Assembly (NCBI GenBank): GCA_963783505.1
Contig: CAWAOP010000057.1
Coordinates: 1 to 64,000 of the forward strand
DNA length: 64,000 nt
Origin: BOG-224 sp963783505
GTDB taxonomy: Bacteria; Acidobacteriota; Terriglobia; Bryobacterales; Bryobacteraceae
Direction of reading: 5' to 3'
The translations under genes were made by a program, and so were the position numbers. The notes below the pieces were generated by a model that was not told the DNA's origin, searched no databases, and saw only the letters and a list, made by a program, of their open reading frames with translations. Positions 43,492-52,729 of this stretch are shown piece after piece. The stretch's first letter is position 1, and each line of letters opens with the position of its first letter.

Positions 43492-44495
43492 TTCTTCCTC
43501 CGGCGCGCCGCGGTTTCCTGCTCGCTCTCGCGGACTCGATAACTGTCGCCCTCGACAACCGTGGTGGCTGAGATCGAGCGCGAGCGGCGTGGAACGAGGC
43601 TGGCGCCGAAGCAGGAAGGCAACGGAGGAAGCGCGCGGCGTAAAGCGGCAGCGCCATATTGCTCCAGCAATTTCATCAGTTGAGAGGTTTGAGCGCCGGC
43701 CGATTCACCGAGCGCGAAGGCCTCATCGAGAAACGCTTTGCTCTCCGGCGCGGCTTGCTCCAAACGGCCGGCCGGCGTGTAGTGGATCGCCTTGCGCTTC
43801 AGCTTGAGCACCGCCTCCTGATGAGCGGGATCGAGCACGAACTGGTGACGGTCGTAGGTGGGCGCATGACGGGCGATCTCCAACGATCCATCCAGAATGC
43901 GCACGCCTATATCGGAAGCCACCAGGGTCAACTGGCGTCCGACGGCTTCGGGCGGAATGGAGTAATCGTCGAGATCGAAGCGAACATAAATGGTTTTGCG
44001 CGAGCGCACGGCTTCGATTCGGTCGGTGGGGAACGGATGTAGAGCGGCAGGCAGTAAACGGGACTGTTCCTCGGCGAAGACTTCGGGGACCATGCGATGG
44101 TCGCCGCCGGGCCAGCGCCGTTGGTGCGCGGTTTGATCGCGCCAGAGTAGGGCCTGGCGATTGCATTCGGCCAGCGTGGTGAAGGCGCGGCCCGCCCAGA
44201 ATGAATCGCGCACATAGCGGATGGCCCGTTCCACGCGCCCTTTCCGATTGCCCGCGCGCACCTGGCAGGGCCGTGGCGCGAAGTGATAATGCGCGCTCAA
44301 CTCGATGAGCCTGGGGTGAAACAGGATCTGATTGCCGCGACGCTCCAGCACCGCGCCTTTGAGGTTGTCGTAGAGGATCACTCGCGGCTGGCCAGGCCAC
44401 GATTCAAACGCATGCACGTGTCCGCGCAGGAAGTTTTCCATCGTTTGATCGAAGAAAAACTCCAGATACAAGGCGCGTGAATACGACAATGTCAT
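43488..44495 (-). pseudogene. IS21-family transposase (IstA), N-terminus missing
   Basis: The preserved part begins MTLSYSRALYLEFFFDQTME, well inside the DDE domain, and continues through VILYDNLKGAVLERRGN (second catalytic Asp region) and AIRYVRDSFWAGR to an Arg-rich tail. The usual N-terminal helix-turn-helix and first catalytic Asp are lost; frame residues upstream of 44495 are unrelated. The element cannot move on its own. Confidence 0.75.
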
Positions 44496-44511
44496 CCCCG
44501 AGACAGATTCG

Positions 44512-44814
44512 TTGCAGGAGAACCGCTTCGCCGTGAGCCTCCGCCATGCGTCATCGCAGGCGGGACTAGACAACGGCACGCATTTCGTGGCAGGTTGGGA
44601 CCATCTCTGTTTGGTTTATCTGGCCGTAGTCTTTGGCGCCACCGACGCTGACCGCTACGCGGTCACTGTCCCCGATGCCCTGGCCGCATTGAGCCGTCTC
44701 ACCCTGCTGCATTACAAAGTGGACGACAAGATCGCCGTGACGAAGCTGCCCATGCCCGACGAACAGCGGAAGCGCATTCTCGATGCGCTCAAAGTCTCCC
44801 TGCCATCCAAGTAG
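44512..44814 (+). pseudogene. C-terminal fragment of a possible transposase
   Basis: About 100 residues ending DEQRKRILDALKVSLPSK. The last 50 residues resemble the end of IS1634-like transposases, but I am not sure. The N-terminal part coincides with the junction to the IS21-like remnant, so it is likely a chimeric reading frame. Confidence 0.3.
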
Positions 44815-45088
44815 ATTGTAGTCAGACAGATTTTCACTCTTCGTTTCGATAACTCCAGCTCAGTCAATCGATTACCGTCGACACTGGCCCCTGACTGGAA
44901 TCTAAGATCCGTCCGAAATGATCGGAAGCCGAAACCATGCAATCGATCTGAATGCAGGAGCGACAAACATGTCTTCTCCGCGTTTCCCCGAACCGTTCCC
45001 GCCACGCGATTAGCTCGGATTCACCGTTGCCCCCTTTTTCGACGTGTGCTGAAATATCCGGTCCGCAGTTCAGTGAAGGGGGACCACC

Positions 45089-46852
45089 GTGGCAAAGAAG
45101 AGTTTCGCCCGCCGGGAATTTCTGAAGCGCGCAGTAACCGCCGGAGGCGCGGTTACCGCCGCCGGCGCCGTGGCCGACGCAGCCGCCTCGTCGGTCAAGT
45201 GGGCCAGGGAAGCTGACGTGGTTATCGTGGGGGCCGGGGCTGCCGGGCTCGCGGCAGCCATCGAAGCTAAGGAGAGAGGCGCTTCCGTGCTCATGGTCGA
45301 AGCCAACAAGGATGTGGGCGGGCATGCCATTCTCAGCGCGGGGAACGTTCCCCTGGGCGGCGGAACCCGTGCCCAGAAGGAAGCCGGAATCGTGGATTCG
45401 CCGGATCTGATCTTTTCGGACCTGACGGATTGGTCCGTCGTGCAGCCAAACGGGGCCGCCGATTACCGCTTCAACGACCGGGACCTGATCCGAGCCTTCG
45501 CGGACAACAATGTCGAGACGTTCGACTGGCTGGTCGCTCACGGCGTGGTCTTCGTACCGCGTAGGCCAGACAGCGTAGGAGGAAACTCCGTCGGCAACTC
45601 CGTTCCGCGAATGATGCACTGCGCGGTGATGGCGTGGCCGCTGATTCAGAGCGGCAAGGCCTTGGCCCCCGAGTTTGGCCAGACCACGTCGGGAGGCGTG
45701 GGACTGATCCGGCCGCTCGAAGCGGCGGCGCGGAAGCTCGGGATCGCCATCCTACTGCAGCACAAAATGACGGGCCTGATCCGCGAGGGCTCGGGCTCGC
45801 GGCGGGTCACGGGAATCGCGGCGGAAAACAACGGCGTGAAAGTGAATTTGGGCGCGAAGAAGGGTGTCATTTTCGGCACCGGCGGCCACGCCAGCAACGT
45901 GAACTTCCGCCGCATCTTCGATCCGCGCCTCACGGAGGAGTACTGCGGGGTGGCCGGCGAGCCCTATTCCTTCCAGGACGCCAGCGGAGAGATTGCCGCC
46001 ATGGCCATTGGGGCGTCGCTTTGGGGAACGGCCAATCAAACCGCGGAGTTCGGCATTCACTTGGCGAAGCCGGGAAGGATCGGATGCCAGTACGGGTACG
46101 CCAACCTGAAATGGGAGCCCACCAGCGAGTGGTTCCACCTGGCGCGCGCCACGGGCCTCAACGTGGCCAGTTATCAAAACGTGATCTGCGTCAACCAGGT
46201 GGGCTTGCGTTTCTACGACGAAACGCGGGGCCAGTTCGCCGCCAACGACGTGGGCTTGGTTCCCAACTACGCACCGCACCATTATGCTAATGCCGCCAAC
46301 GTCAAGTGGGCGCCCGCGAATTACCTTCCGGCCGCTATGGGTCTGAACGGCGGCGCCGGCAACGGCGGCGGCCCGATCTGGGCGATCTTCGATGCGGATG
46401 CGGTGAAACGCGAGGGATGGAATCCCGCGCCCCCCGACGTGGATCTCGAAGCTGGTTTCTTCTTTAGCGCCTCCACACTTGCGGAACTGGCGGGCAGGAT
46501 CGTGAACAAGTACCAGAAGAAGCCGATTCCGGCCGCGGCGCTGGAGGCCACCGTGGCTCGCTACAACTCCTTCGTGGACGCCGGAAAAGACACGGACTTC
46601 GAGAAGCCTACGCCCAGGTACAAGATTCAGACCCCGCCTTTCTACGCCGCTTGGGCTACCCCCTTGCCTCATGACACGAGGGCCGGCCTGAGAATCAACG
46701 CGCGCTGCCAAGTACAGGACATGGAGGGCAGAGTCATTCCGGGATTGTATTGCGGCGGCGAGTCTGCGGGCGGGTTCAGCGAACACGGATTGGCCAGGGC
46801 CGTCGTGCAAGGCCGCATTGCAGGCCAGAACGCCGCCGCCGAGAAAGTCTGA
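45089..46852 (+). CDS. Tat-exported FAD-dependent oxidoreductase (fumarate reductase / succinate dehydrogenase flavoprotein-like)
   Basis: 587 residues from GTG 45089 with GAAGGGGGA upstream. A twin-arginine signal (ARREFLKRA) is followed by the FAD motif DVVIVGAGAAGLAAAIEAKERGASVLMVEA and GGHAILSAG. The C-terminal FAD contact GLYCGGESAGGFSEHGLARAVVQGRIAG matches the flavocytochrome c / 3-ketosteroid dehydrogenase class. It acts folded in the periplasm on an unknown substrate. No electron-transfer partner gene is adjacent; a haem-protein operon begins about 500 bases downstream on the opposite strand. Confidence 0.88.
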   Translation: MAKKSFARREFLKRAVTAGGAVTAAGAVADAAASSVKWAREADVVIVGAGAAGLAAAIEAKERGASVLMVEANKDVGGHAILSAGNVPLGGGTRAQKEAGIVDSPDLIFSDLTDWSVVQPNGAADYRFNDRDLIRAFADNNVETFDWLVAHGVVFVPRRPDSVGGNSVGNSVPRMMHCAVMAWPLIQSGKALAPEFGQTTSGGVGLIRPLEAAARKLGIAILLQHKMTGLIREGSGSRRVTGIAAENNGVKVNLGAKKGVIFGTGGHASNVNFRRIFDPRLTEEYCGVAGEPYSFQDASGEIAAMAIGASLWGTANQTAEFGIHLAKPGRIGCQYGYANLKWEPTSEWFHLARATGLNVASYQNVICVNQVGLRFYDETRGQFAANDVGLVPNYAPHHYANAANVKWAPANYLPAAMGLNGGAGNGGGPIWAIFDADAVKREGWNPAPPDVDLEAGFFFSASTLAELAGRIVNKYQKKPIPAAALEATVARYNSFVDAGKDTDFEKPTPRYKIQTPPFYAAWATPLPHDTRAGLRINARCQVQDMEGRVIPGLYCGGESAGGFSEHGLARAVVQGRIAGQNAAAEKV

Positions 46853-47346
46853 AGGCGCGAAAGAAGGGTACCGCTCGACAGCGGCGGATGCCGACTCCGA
46901 GCAACGAAGGCTGACCGAAGACAGCGCACATGACGCGGTCGGCGCCGTGGCTACGCAATTCACGAGTTCCTCGGGAGGCGATTACGGTACCAACGAAATA
47001 AAATTCATCGCCGTCCCCGAAGCTCTCGGCGGGACTTGGCGTAGCGTCGACGGCGCCGCTCTGTCAAGGGCCCCCGAGATTCTCAACTATTTGGTGGATA
47101 ACACGGACATCCGGGAACTGCTACGTCCGATCGGCTCCTGTGCGGCGAAGTGACGCGGCGCGGACCGAGTAACCGGGCCCTCGTTCAGAAACGCGAGCCA
47201 CACTCCGACGCGATTATTGTCAAGCTGTTCAACGGCGGTCAAGCGAACAATGGTGGGCCGATCACTTGGTCAAGTGAGGTTCGCTTCCCCGTCGCGGCGG
47301 GAGGTCACAGGGCAAGATTCCGCCTGCCCCGCTAAGCGACGCGAGG
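46853..47346. other. Intergenic region, no confident gene
   Basis: About 490 bases between the flavoprotein and the binding protein gene. A plus-strand frame to 47153 includes WRSVDGAALSRAPEILNYLVDN, perhaps the remnant of a small protein, but has no start of its own. No clear terminator was found. Confidence 0.4.
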
Positions 47347-49314
47347 TTACCGCTTGGTTTCGCCGTTGGAGGCGAAAGCGTAGCCGCCTGTGACTACTGC
47401 GCCGGACGCCAGGTAATCGCGAATCTTCTCGCGATTCGGGCCGGCTTTCGCGGCGGCTTCCGTGAGGCAGCGGATTGCGTCTTCAGCCGGCGCGCCGGCG
47501 GGGAGGCGGAAGATCCACGGGATGTTGGTCGAGGTCAGAGCGCCGTCGTTGGATGTGGCCACCAGAGGAATGAAAGTCTTGACCGCGATTTGCTCCGCCA
47601 AATGCGCGGAGTTACGATCCGTGGCGACCAGCCCGATGACCGAGTCATCGTAGACCAGCTTCACCAGATCGTCGGAAGCCTTTCCCCATAGCGCCTCGGA
47701 AGAGACGCCCACAATGCGGTAGCCGGGGACTTTCAGGTCCGCCGCAAGCTTTTCCGCGTTCGGGCCAAAGACTCCGATCTTCAGCTCGGCGCCGCTCGCA
47801 TCGGGAACCGGCGGTCCCGAGTACGCGACGGGCTTCTCGCCCAGCGCTTCGTAAGGCTTGTCCATCGCATAACGGCGGAAAATCAACTTGCCGTCTTTCA
47901 CTTTGCCGAGATACATCGGCGCGATGTTCTTCGCGTTGGGATCGAAAATCATCTCGCCCGTTACGCCCTTGTAGCTCTCCACGCTGTAGAGCGCGTCGCG
48001 AATTTTGCCGCGGCTCAAGCCGCCGTCGCAAATGGCCTTGAGGAGAATGTTCATCGTATCGAAGGCCATCGCGGAGAACATGTCCGTCTTGGCGTTGTAC
48101 GCCTTCTCAAAGCGCTTCTGAAAATCGAGCCAGGAGGGATCGTCGCGGTTGGGATCGAACGGATAGACTACTTCAAGGCCTTCGGCGTTCTGGCCCGCGA
48201 TGCGAAACATGTCGTCGCCCAACACTCGCGCCGCGCCGAAGACCGGCTGCTTCATTCCCATGGCGCGCATTTCCTTGAGAATCGTTCCGGCCGCCGCGGC
48301 GTCCGCCCACAGAACGACGCCATCCACCCTCGAATCGTTGATGACTTTCAGATAGCGCGTGAAAGTGGTTTCCGACGGCATGAATTTCTGCTCGATCACC
48401 ACGGGGTGGCCGAGCCGGCGCGACGCATCGCGGAATTTGACCACGCCGAAGCGGCCGTAGCGTTCGTTCACGCGCAACAGCGCGATGCGCTTCAGCCCCA
48501 GGTCCGTATAGATTCTGCGAGCCAACGTGTAGCCCTGGACGCGATCGTCCTGAATGGAAGTGAGGCTCCACGGAATGACGGTCTCGGGGATAGTTGGATC
48601 TGTGGCCGCGCTGTTTACCATGGGCAATTCGGCGCGCAGCGAGACGCGCAAAGCGATATGCGTGGAATCGGCGTTGACCGAACTGAACAGCGCCCAGACC
48701 TTTTCGTCGTAGACCATCTTGACGATTTCGTTGCTCGATGCGCCCCAGGTGGCGGCATCGTTGTGGACCAGAAGCTTGAAGAGTTTGCCGCCGTAGCCGC
48801 CGCGGGCGTTGCTCTCGTTGACGGCCATTTCGGCGCCGTGAAGCATGGCGGAGCCGAGCGCGATGTCCTTGTTGTCGCGAATCGGGCCGAGGAAGGCGAT
48901 AGGGACTTCGGCGACGTCGGAGACCTTAGGGGTAGCGGCGTCCCGCGCCGCACCGTTGTACTCGGGGGTCGTCGTGTAATTCGTATAGTACGGCTCGGTG
49001 AACCGCGAGTACGGCCGCATGTCCTCGGGCTCGTTGGCGTAGGGCGTATTCGTCCGGTTGGGCGGCGCGGGCGGATTGGCGCCGCAGGAGCATGTTCCAG
49101 TCTGCCCCGAAGCGGCCGCGGCAAAGAGCGCGGCCACCGAGACCACAGCCAATACTCGCAGGAACCTGTCAGTGGATTGACCGAGTGATGTTGTGCGTGT
49201 GCGAGGCTCCGCTCCCTGACGGTCGCGGCTCGGCTCGCAGCCTCTGACCAAGCCGGGCCCAGAGGGCGCCCCGTAAGGGAGCGGTTTGCGGATCACGCCG
49301 AACCAAACGGTCAT
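47347..49314 (-). CDS. Periplasmic ligand-binding protein with duplicated domain (Leu/Ile/Val-type)
   Basis: 655 residues. A Peripla_BP_6 domain (VPIAFLGPIRDNKDIALGS...) runs to about residue 460, then a second partial domain repeats the theme (LKIGVFGPNAEK ... DDSVIGLVATDRNSAH, compare VWALFSSVNADSTH). The signal sequence (FLRVLAVVSVAALFAAAASG) lies unusually far in, at residues 50-70, because the first ~49 residues are encoded by a palindromic repeat at 49209-49284. ATG 49314 is 4 bases after the ridA stop. No permease or ATPase gene is present, so it may sense or deliver substrate within the operon. Confidence 0.8.
   Translation of the reverse strand: MTVWFGVIRKPLPYGAPSGPGLVRGCEPSRDRQGAEPRTRTTSLGQSTDRFLRVLAVVSVAALFAAAASGQTGTCSCGANPPAPPNRTNTPYANEPEDMRPYSRFTEPYYTNYTTTPEYNGAARDAATPKVSDVAEVPIAFLGPIRDNKDIALGSAMLHGAEMAVNESNARGGYGGKLFKLLVHNDAATWGASSNEIVKMVYDEKVWALFSSVNADSTHIALRVSLRAELPMVNSAATDPTIPETVIPWSLTSIQDDRVQGYTLARRIYTDLGLKRIALLRVNERYGRFGVVKFRDASRRLGHPVVIEQKFMPSETTFTRYLKVINDSRVDGVVLWADAAAAGTILKEMRAMGMKQPVFGAARVLGDDMFRIAGQNAEGLEVVYPFDPNRDDPSWLDFQKRFEKAYNAKTDMFSAMAFDTMNILLKAICDGGLSRGKIRDALYSVESYKGVTGEMIFDPNAKNIAPMYLGKVKDGKLIFRRYAMDKPYEALGEKPVAYSGPPVPDASGAELKIGVFGPNAEKLAADLKVPGYRIVGVSSEALWGKASDDLVKLVYDDSVIGLVATDRNSAHLAEQIAVKTFIPLVATSNDGALTSTNIPWIFRLPAGAPAEDAIRCLTEAAAKAGPNREKIRDYLASGAVVTGGYAFASNGETKR
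49209..49284. repeat. REP-like inverted repeat within the 5' end of the binding protein gene
   Basis: CCGCTCCCTGACGG (49209-49222) pairs with CCGTAAGGGAGCGG (49271-49284) at 13 of 14 positions around a 48-base GC-rich loop. It is in frame with the gene and contributes about 25 residues to its odd N-terminal extension. Confidence 0.6.
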
Positions 49315-49318
49315 GGCG

Positions 49319-49807
49319 CTAGTCCTCCTTGAGCGGAATGAACATGGCGATCGCCTCGATTTCGATCAGCAGATCGGGGCGGCAGAGGATGGCCTGAATC
49401 CCCGTCAACGCCGGCAGCGGGTTCAGTTCCCGCTCGCTATAGAAGGCCGTGCGCTCCTCGTTGAAGGCCTCGTAATCGCGCTCGATGTCGCGCAGGTAAC
49501 AAGTGGTCCGCACGATGTCTTTCCAGGTGGCTCCCTCGGCCGCCAGCAATTCCGTGATGTTGCGGAACGTGCGTCGTGTCTGCGCGCGGAAATCGCCCAC
49601 GTGGATCGTGGCGCCGAGCTCGTCGACGCTGGCCGTGCCGGAGATGAGAAGAATAACCAGACCATTCAGATCGATGCGCAAACCGCGCGAAAAAGAGCTC
49701 GGTTTGGCGTAGTCATAGGCTTCATTGAGCACGCTCAAAGCGGTCATCGCCTTGCGCGAAACCTGTTTCACGCCACCGATGCATTCCAGAGCTTCCTGCA
49801 CGTTCAT
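49319..49807 (-). CDS. ridA: RidA/YjgF family protein
   Basis: 162 residues from ATG 49807, which directly abuts the stop of the propeller gene. It reads like the RidA group: GLVILLISGTASVDELGATIHVGDFRAQTRRTFRNI and the Arg-containing end LLIEIEAIAMFIP. RidA enzymes deaminate reactive enamine/imine intermediates; more divergent members may have other roles. It is a cytoplasmic protein inside an operon of exported proteins, which hints that the pathway handles amine- or imine-bearing compounds. That is inference. Confidence 0.82.
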   Translation of the reverse strand: MNVQEALECIGGVKQVSRKAMTALSVLNEAYDYAKPSSFSRGLRIDLNGLVILLISGTASVDELGATIHVGDFRAQTRRTFRNITELLAAEGATWKDIVRTTCYLRDIERDYEAFNEERTAFYSERELNPLPALTGIQAILCRPDLLIEIEAIAMFIPLKED

Positions 49808-50884
49808 TTCCTGGGTTCCCCCGATTGAATTCGAATTCCGTGGCTCAGGCCTTTGGCCGTGGCCACCCAAATATCGTCATTTTGAAAATCGACGCCAAAC
49901 GTATAGTTGTGCGCCGGAGCCGTATCCACGGCCACTGGAGTGACTTTCCCTTGCGCGTCGCGCACCAGCATTTCGGGCTTGCGCGTGTCGAGAGCCGGCC
50001 GGTAGACGGCCCAGTTCTCGCCGTCGTAATAAGCCAGACCCTTGTCAGTCGAGAACCAGGTCCGGTTTCCGTCCAGCGTTTTCACTTGATTCAGAAAGTT
50101 ACTCGGCAAGCCGCTATCCTTATCCAGAAAGTTCTTCCAGTTCCGCCCGTCATACCGGCTCGCGCCGAAGTAAGTCGCCACCCAGAGAATCTTATTCACA
50201 TAACTCACCGACGTCGTAATCTCGTGGATGAGCCCCTGATCCTTGTAGAGGACGATCTCGGTCTCTCCGTCCGGATCGTCGTAGTTCTTCCAGCGGCCGG
50301 TTTTTACATCATACTCCAGAACGCCTCCGCCCCAGACGGCGTAGTAGACCTTGTCTTCGGCGGCCGTCACCGCGTACGTCCAAATCTCGTACATCGGCGT
50401 ATTGCGCTCGTTGTACAGGCTCCACTCGCCGGTACGGGTGTTCAGGCGGCTTCCCCCGGCGGCCGTGGCCGCCCAGACGTAATCGCCAAAAGCGCTTACG
50501 CCGTAGACCACGTCGTTGGCAAGTCCGCTGTTTAATTGGGTGAAGGTATCGAAACGCCCCGCCGAATAACGGCTGAGTCCGCCCATGGTGGCCGCCCACA
50601 CGTCGTGGGTCTTCTTGTCGAGCGTCACGGAGAGCACGGCGCGGTGGGCCAGGCCGTCGGCGGGAGTGAAGACCCGCCACTTGCCCTTCTCGTAGAGCGC
50701 GAGGCCGTTGTCCGTGCCGGCCCATATGCGGTCTCCATCCACGCAAACGCTGTAAACGCGGTTGTCCGGGAGCCCCTGCCCGGTGGTGAAATTCTCCCAG
50801 CGGTACCCTGGGGAGGGAGCCCGTTCCGCCCTGCGCGTAAGCTAAACAGCAAGCGAAAGCCGCGGCGATGATCGCTCGTTTCAT
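49804..50884 (-). pseudogene. Secreted beta-propeller protein, apparently frameshifted near the start
   Basis: ATG 50884 (overlapping the upstream stop) gives a signal peptide MKRAIIAAAFACCLAYA; then the frame shifts near 50825. The other frame carries YRWENFTTGQGLPDN and about 330 residues of two-component-regulator-type propeller blades: VDGDRIWAGTDNGLALYEKGKW, VWAATMGGLSRYSAG, LWVATYFGASRYDGRNW. A single-base change would restore the gene. The C-terminal residues are coupled to ridA. Likely a periplasmic scaffold or sensor. Confidence 0.7.
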
Positions 50885-52729
50885 AGCGTCTTTAAGTACT
50901 CGATGAGATCGTTCAGCTCATCCTTGACCAGGTCGTTACTTACTCCGTGTTTGTCATTCGGGTTATACACGGTCCAAATCTCTTCCAGCGTGCGGGCCGA
51001 ACCATCGTGAAGATAGGGGGCGCTGTAGACGACGTTAGTCAGTTGTGGAACGTCGATCATGGGAGAGCGGTCAGTCGCCTTACCCGTGCCGACATCCGCC
51101 AACTGCTGATTTGTGTAATACGGACCCGAGTGACAGACGAAGCATTGATTACCGGCTGGGATCGGCGTACCGTCTTTTTTGGTAGTGCGCTCGAAGATGG
51201 CCTTTCCCCGCTCCTGCGCGGGCGACAATTCGCCGTTCGGAAGCCGATGCCGGTTGGGCCGCAGAGGGATGGCGACTATGTAGCGCACCAGATCTTCCAG
51301 ATCGTCGCCGCGCAACCCTTGCGAACGGAAAAAGAAGCGTTCGGTTCTCGGGCCGCACTCGGTCTGCAGGTCGGGGTTGCCGCCGTTCCACTTGTATGGC
51401 GCGGTGCCGCCGATGTCTTCAAGCTGGCGGTTGTCCACGATATCCACGCCGAAGCCGTCCGGTTCGAGATCCCATTGCAGGCCGTCGAAGGTGGAATCCA
51501 GATGACAGTTGGCGCAGCCGAACTGATGGTTCCACGAGAACCTGGACGTGTAGAACAAGCGCTCGCCGCGGCGCTCGGCGGTGAGCACGGTGGAGCCGCC
51601 GAGCGAGATAGTTCCAGTTACCTCGGCGCGCGCGGTGTTCAACACCGACACCGTGTCGTCCAGGCGGTTCGCAACGTAGAGCGTGGCGCCGTCGGGCGAA
51701 AGCGCGACGCTCCGCGGATTGCGCCCAACCGGAACGCGAGCCACCATGTACTTCGCCGCGGCGGAAAGATCGTTCGCCAGACGCGGCGCTTCCGGAGAGC
51801 GCGCGGCGGCGAGCATCTTCCGCAAGTCCACAATGCCGACCTCGTCGGAGCCACTGGCGGAAACGTAAAGCCGCGATTTATCCGGGGCCATCGCCACGCC
51901 GAAAGGTACGGAGAAGAAGCTCTCGATTTCGTCAAGCGGCAGTTGAACCACTCCGCCCACGTCTTCTCCAAACAGCGCTACGGAGTGGCCGAAGACCCAC
52001 CCGTGCTCCACGTGGGCAAGCGGAATCAGGTTCTTGGGACGTAACTGGGTAGCGACGCCCAACCGGCCGTCGCGCGACAAGGCGACGTGGAACACGCCGC
52101 TGACGTTCTTGAGCGGAAGGCGCGCGCCAACGATCCGATGCTCCGCATCGATCTGGGTGATCTCGGACAGCGGCTCCGTGCGCCACGCGCCCGGATTGGC
52201 GTAGATGTGAGTGACAAAGATACTGGAGCTGTCCGCGGAGGCCGTTACATAACTTGCGCCGCGGCCCGCGCTCAGGCGGCGCGCATCCTCGCCGGTCGCA
52301 AGGTCGATGACGGAAACATCGTTGCCGATGCGGTTGGCTACGTACAGGGCGTTGCGCTTGCTATCGAGCGCAACGCCAGTAGGCTCGAAGCCCGCGGGCA
52401 GAGTGCGCAAAGCCTTCATCGCGCCCGTATCGATCTCGGTCACCGAATCCGACCACGAGTTCGTCACCCAGACGCGCGATCCATCCGGATTGATGGCCAC
52501 GCCGCGGGGCTTATCCCCAACGCCGACGCGCCCGATTACGGATTTCGCGGCGGTATCGACGATGGCGAGCTCGTTCGTCCCCGTGCAGACTACGTACAGC
52601 CTTTTGCCATCGGGCGAGAGGACCATGTCATCGGGACTGGGATACTTGAAATCGGCCGGCGCGCCGGATTGCCCGGCCAAGCAGCGCCGCCACGCAAGCG
52701 AACCCGGCGATGGTCCCGAGACGCTTCAT
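50881..52729 (-). CDS. YVTN beta-propeller protein with di-haem peroxidase (MauG-like) domain
   Basis: The ATG at 52729 directly follows the CRTAC1 stop and gives a signal peptide (MKRLGTIAGFACVAAL); a one-base shift near 52681 leads into the long frame. The N-terminal two thirds are YVTN propeller blades (LSPDGKRLYVVCTG, GDKPRGVAINPDGSRVWV). The C-terminal third is of cytochrome-c-peroxidase/MauG type with two CxxCH haem motifs, CANCH and CFVCH, at about residues 389 and 513 of the long frame. Periplasmic electron transfer or protein/small-molecule oxidation is likely. ATGA overlap links it to the next gene. Confidence 0.82.

Larger units (their letters stand above)
42390..44820. mobile_element. 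Debris of an IS21-like element and associated genes
   Basis: The region between the HigA fragment and the flavoprotein gene holds an N-terminally cut IS21-type transposase, two small unknown genes and a second broken transposase-like end. The exact ends and target duplications are not visible. Boundaries are approximate. Confidence 0.5.
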
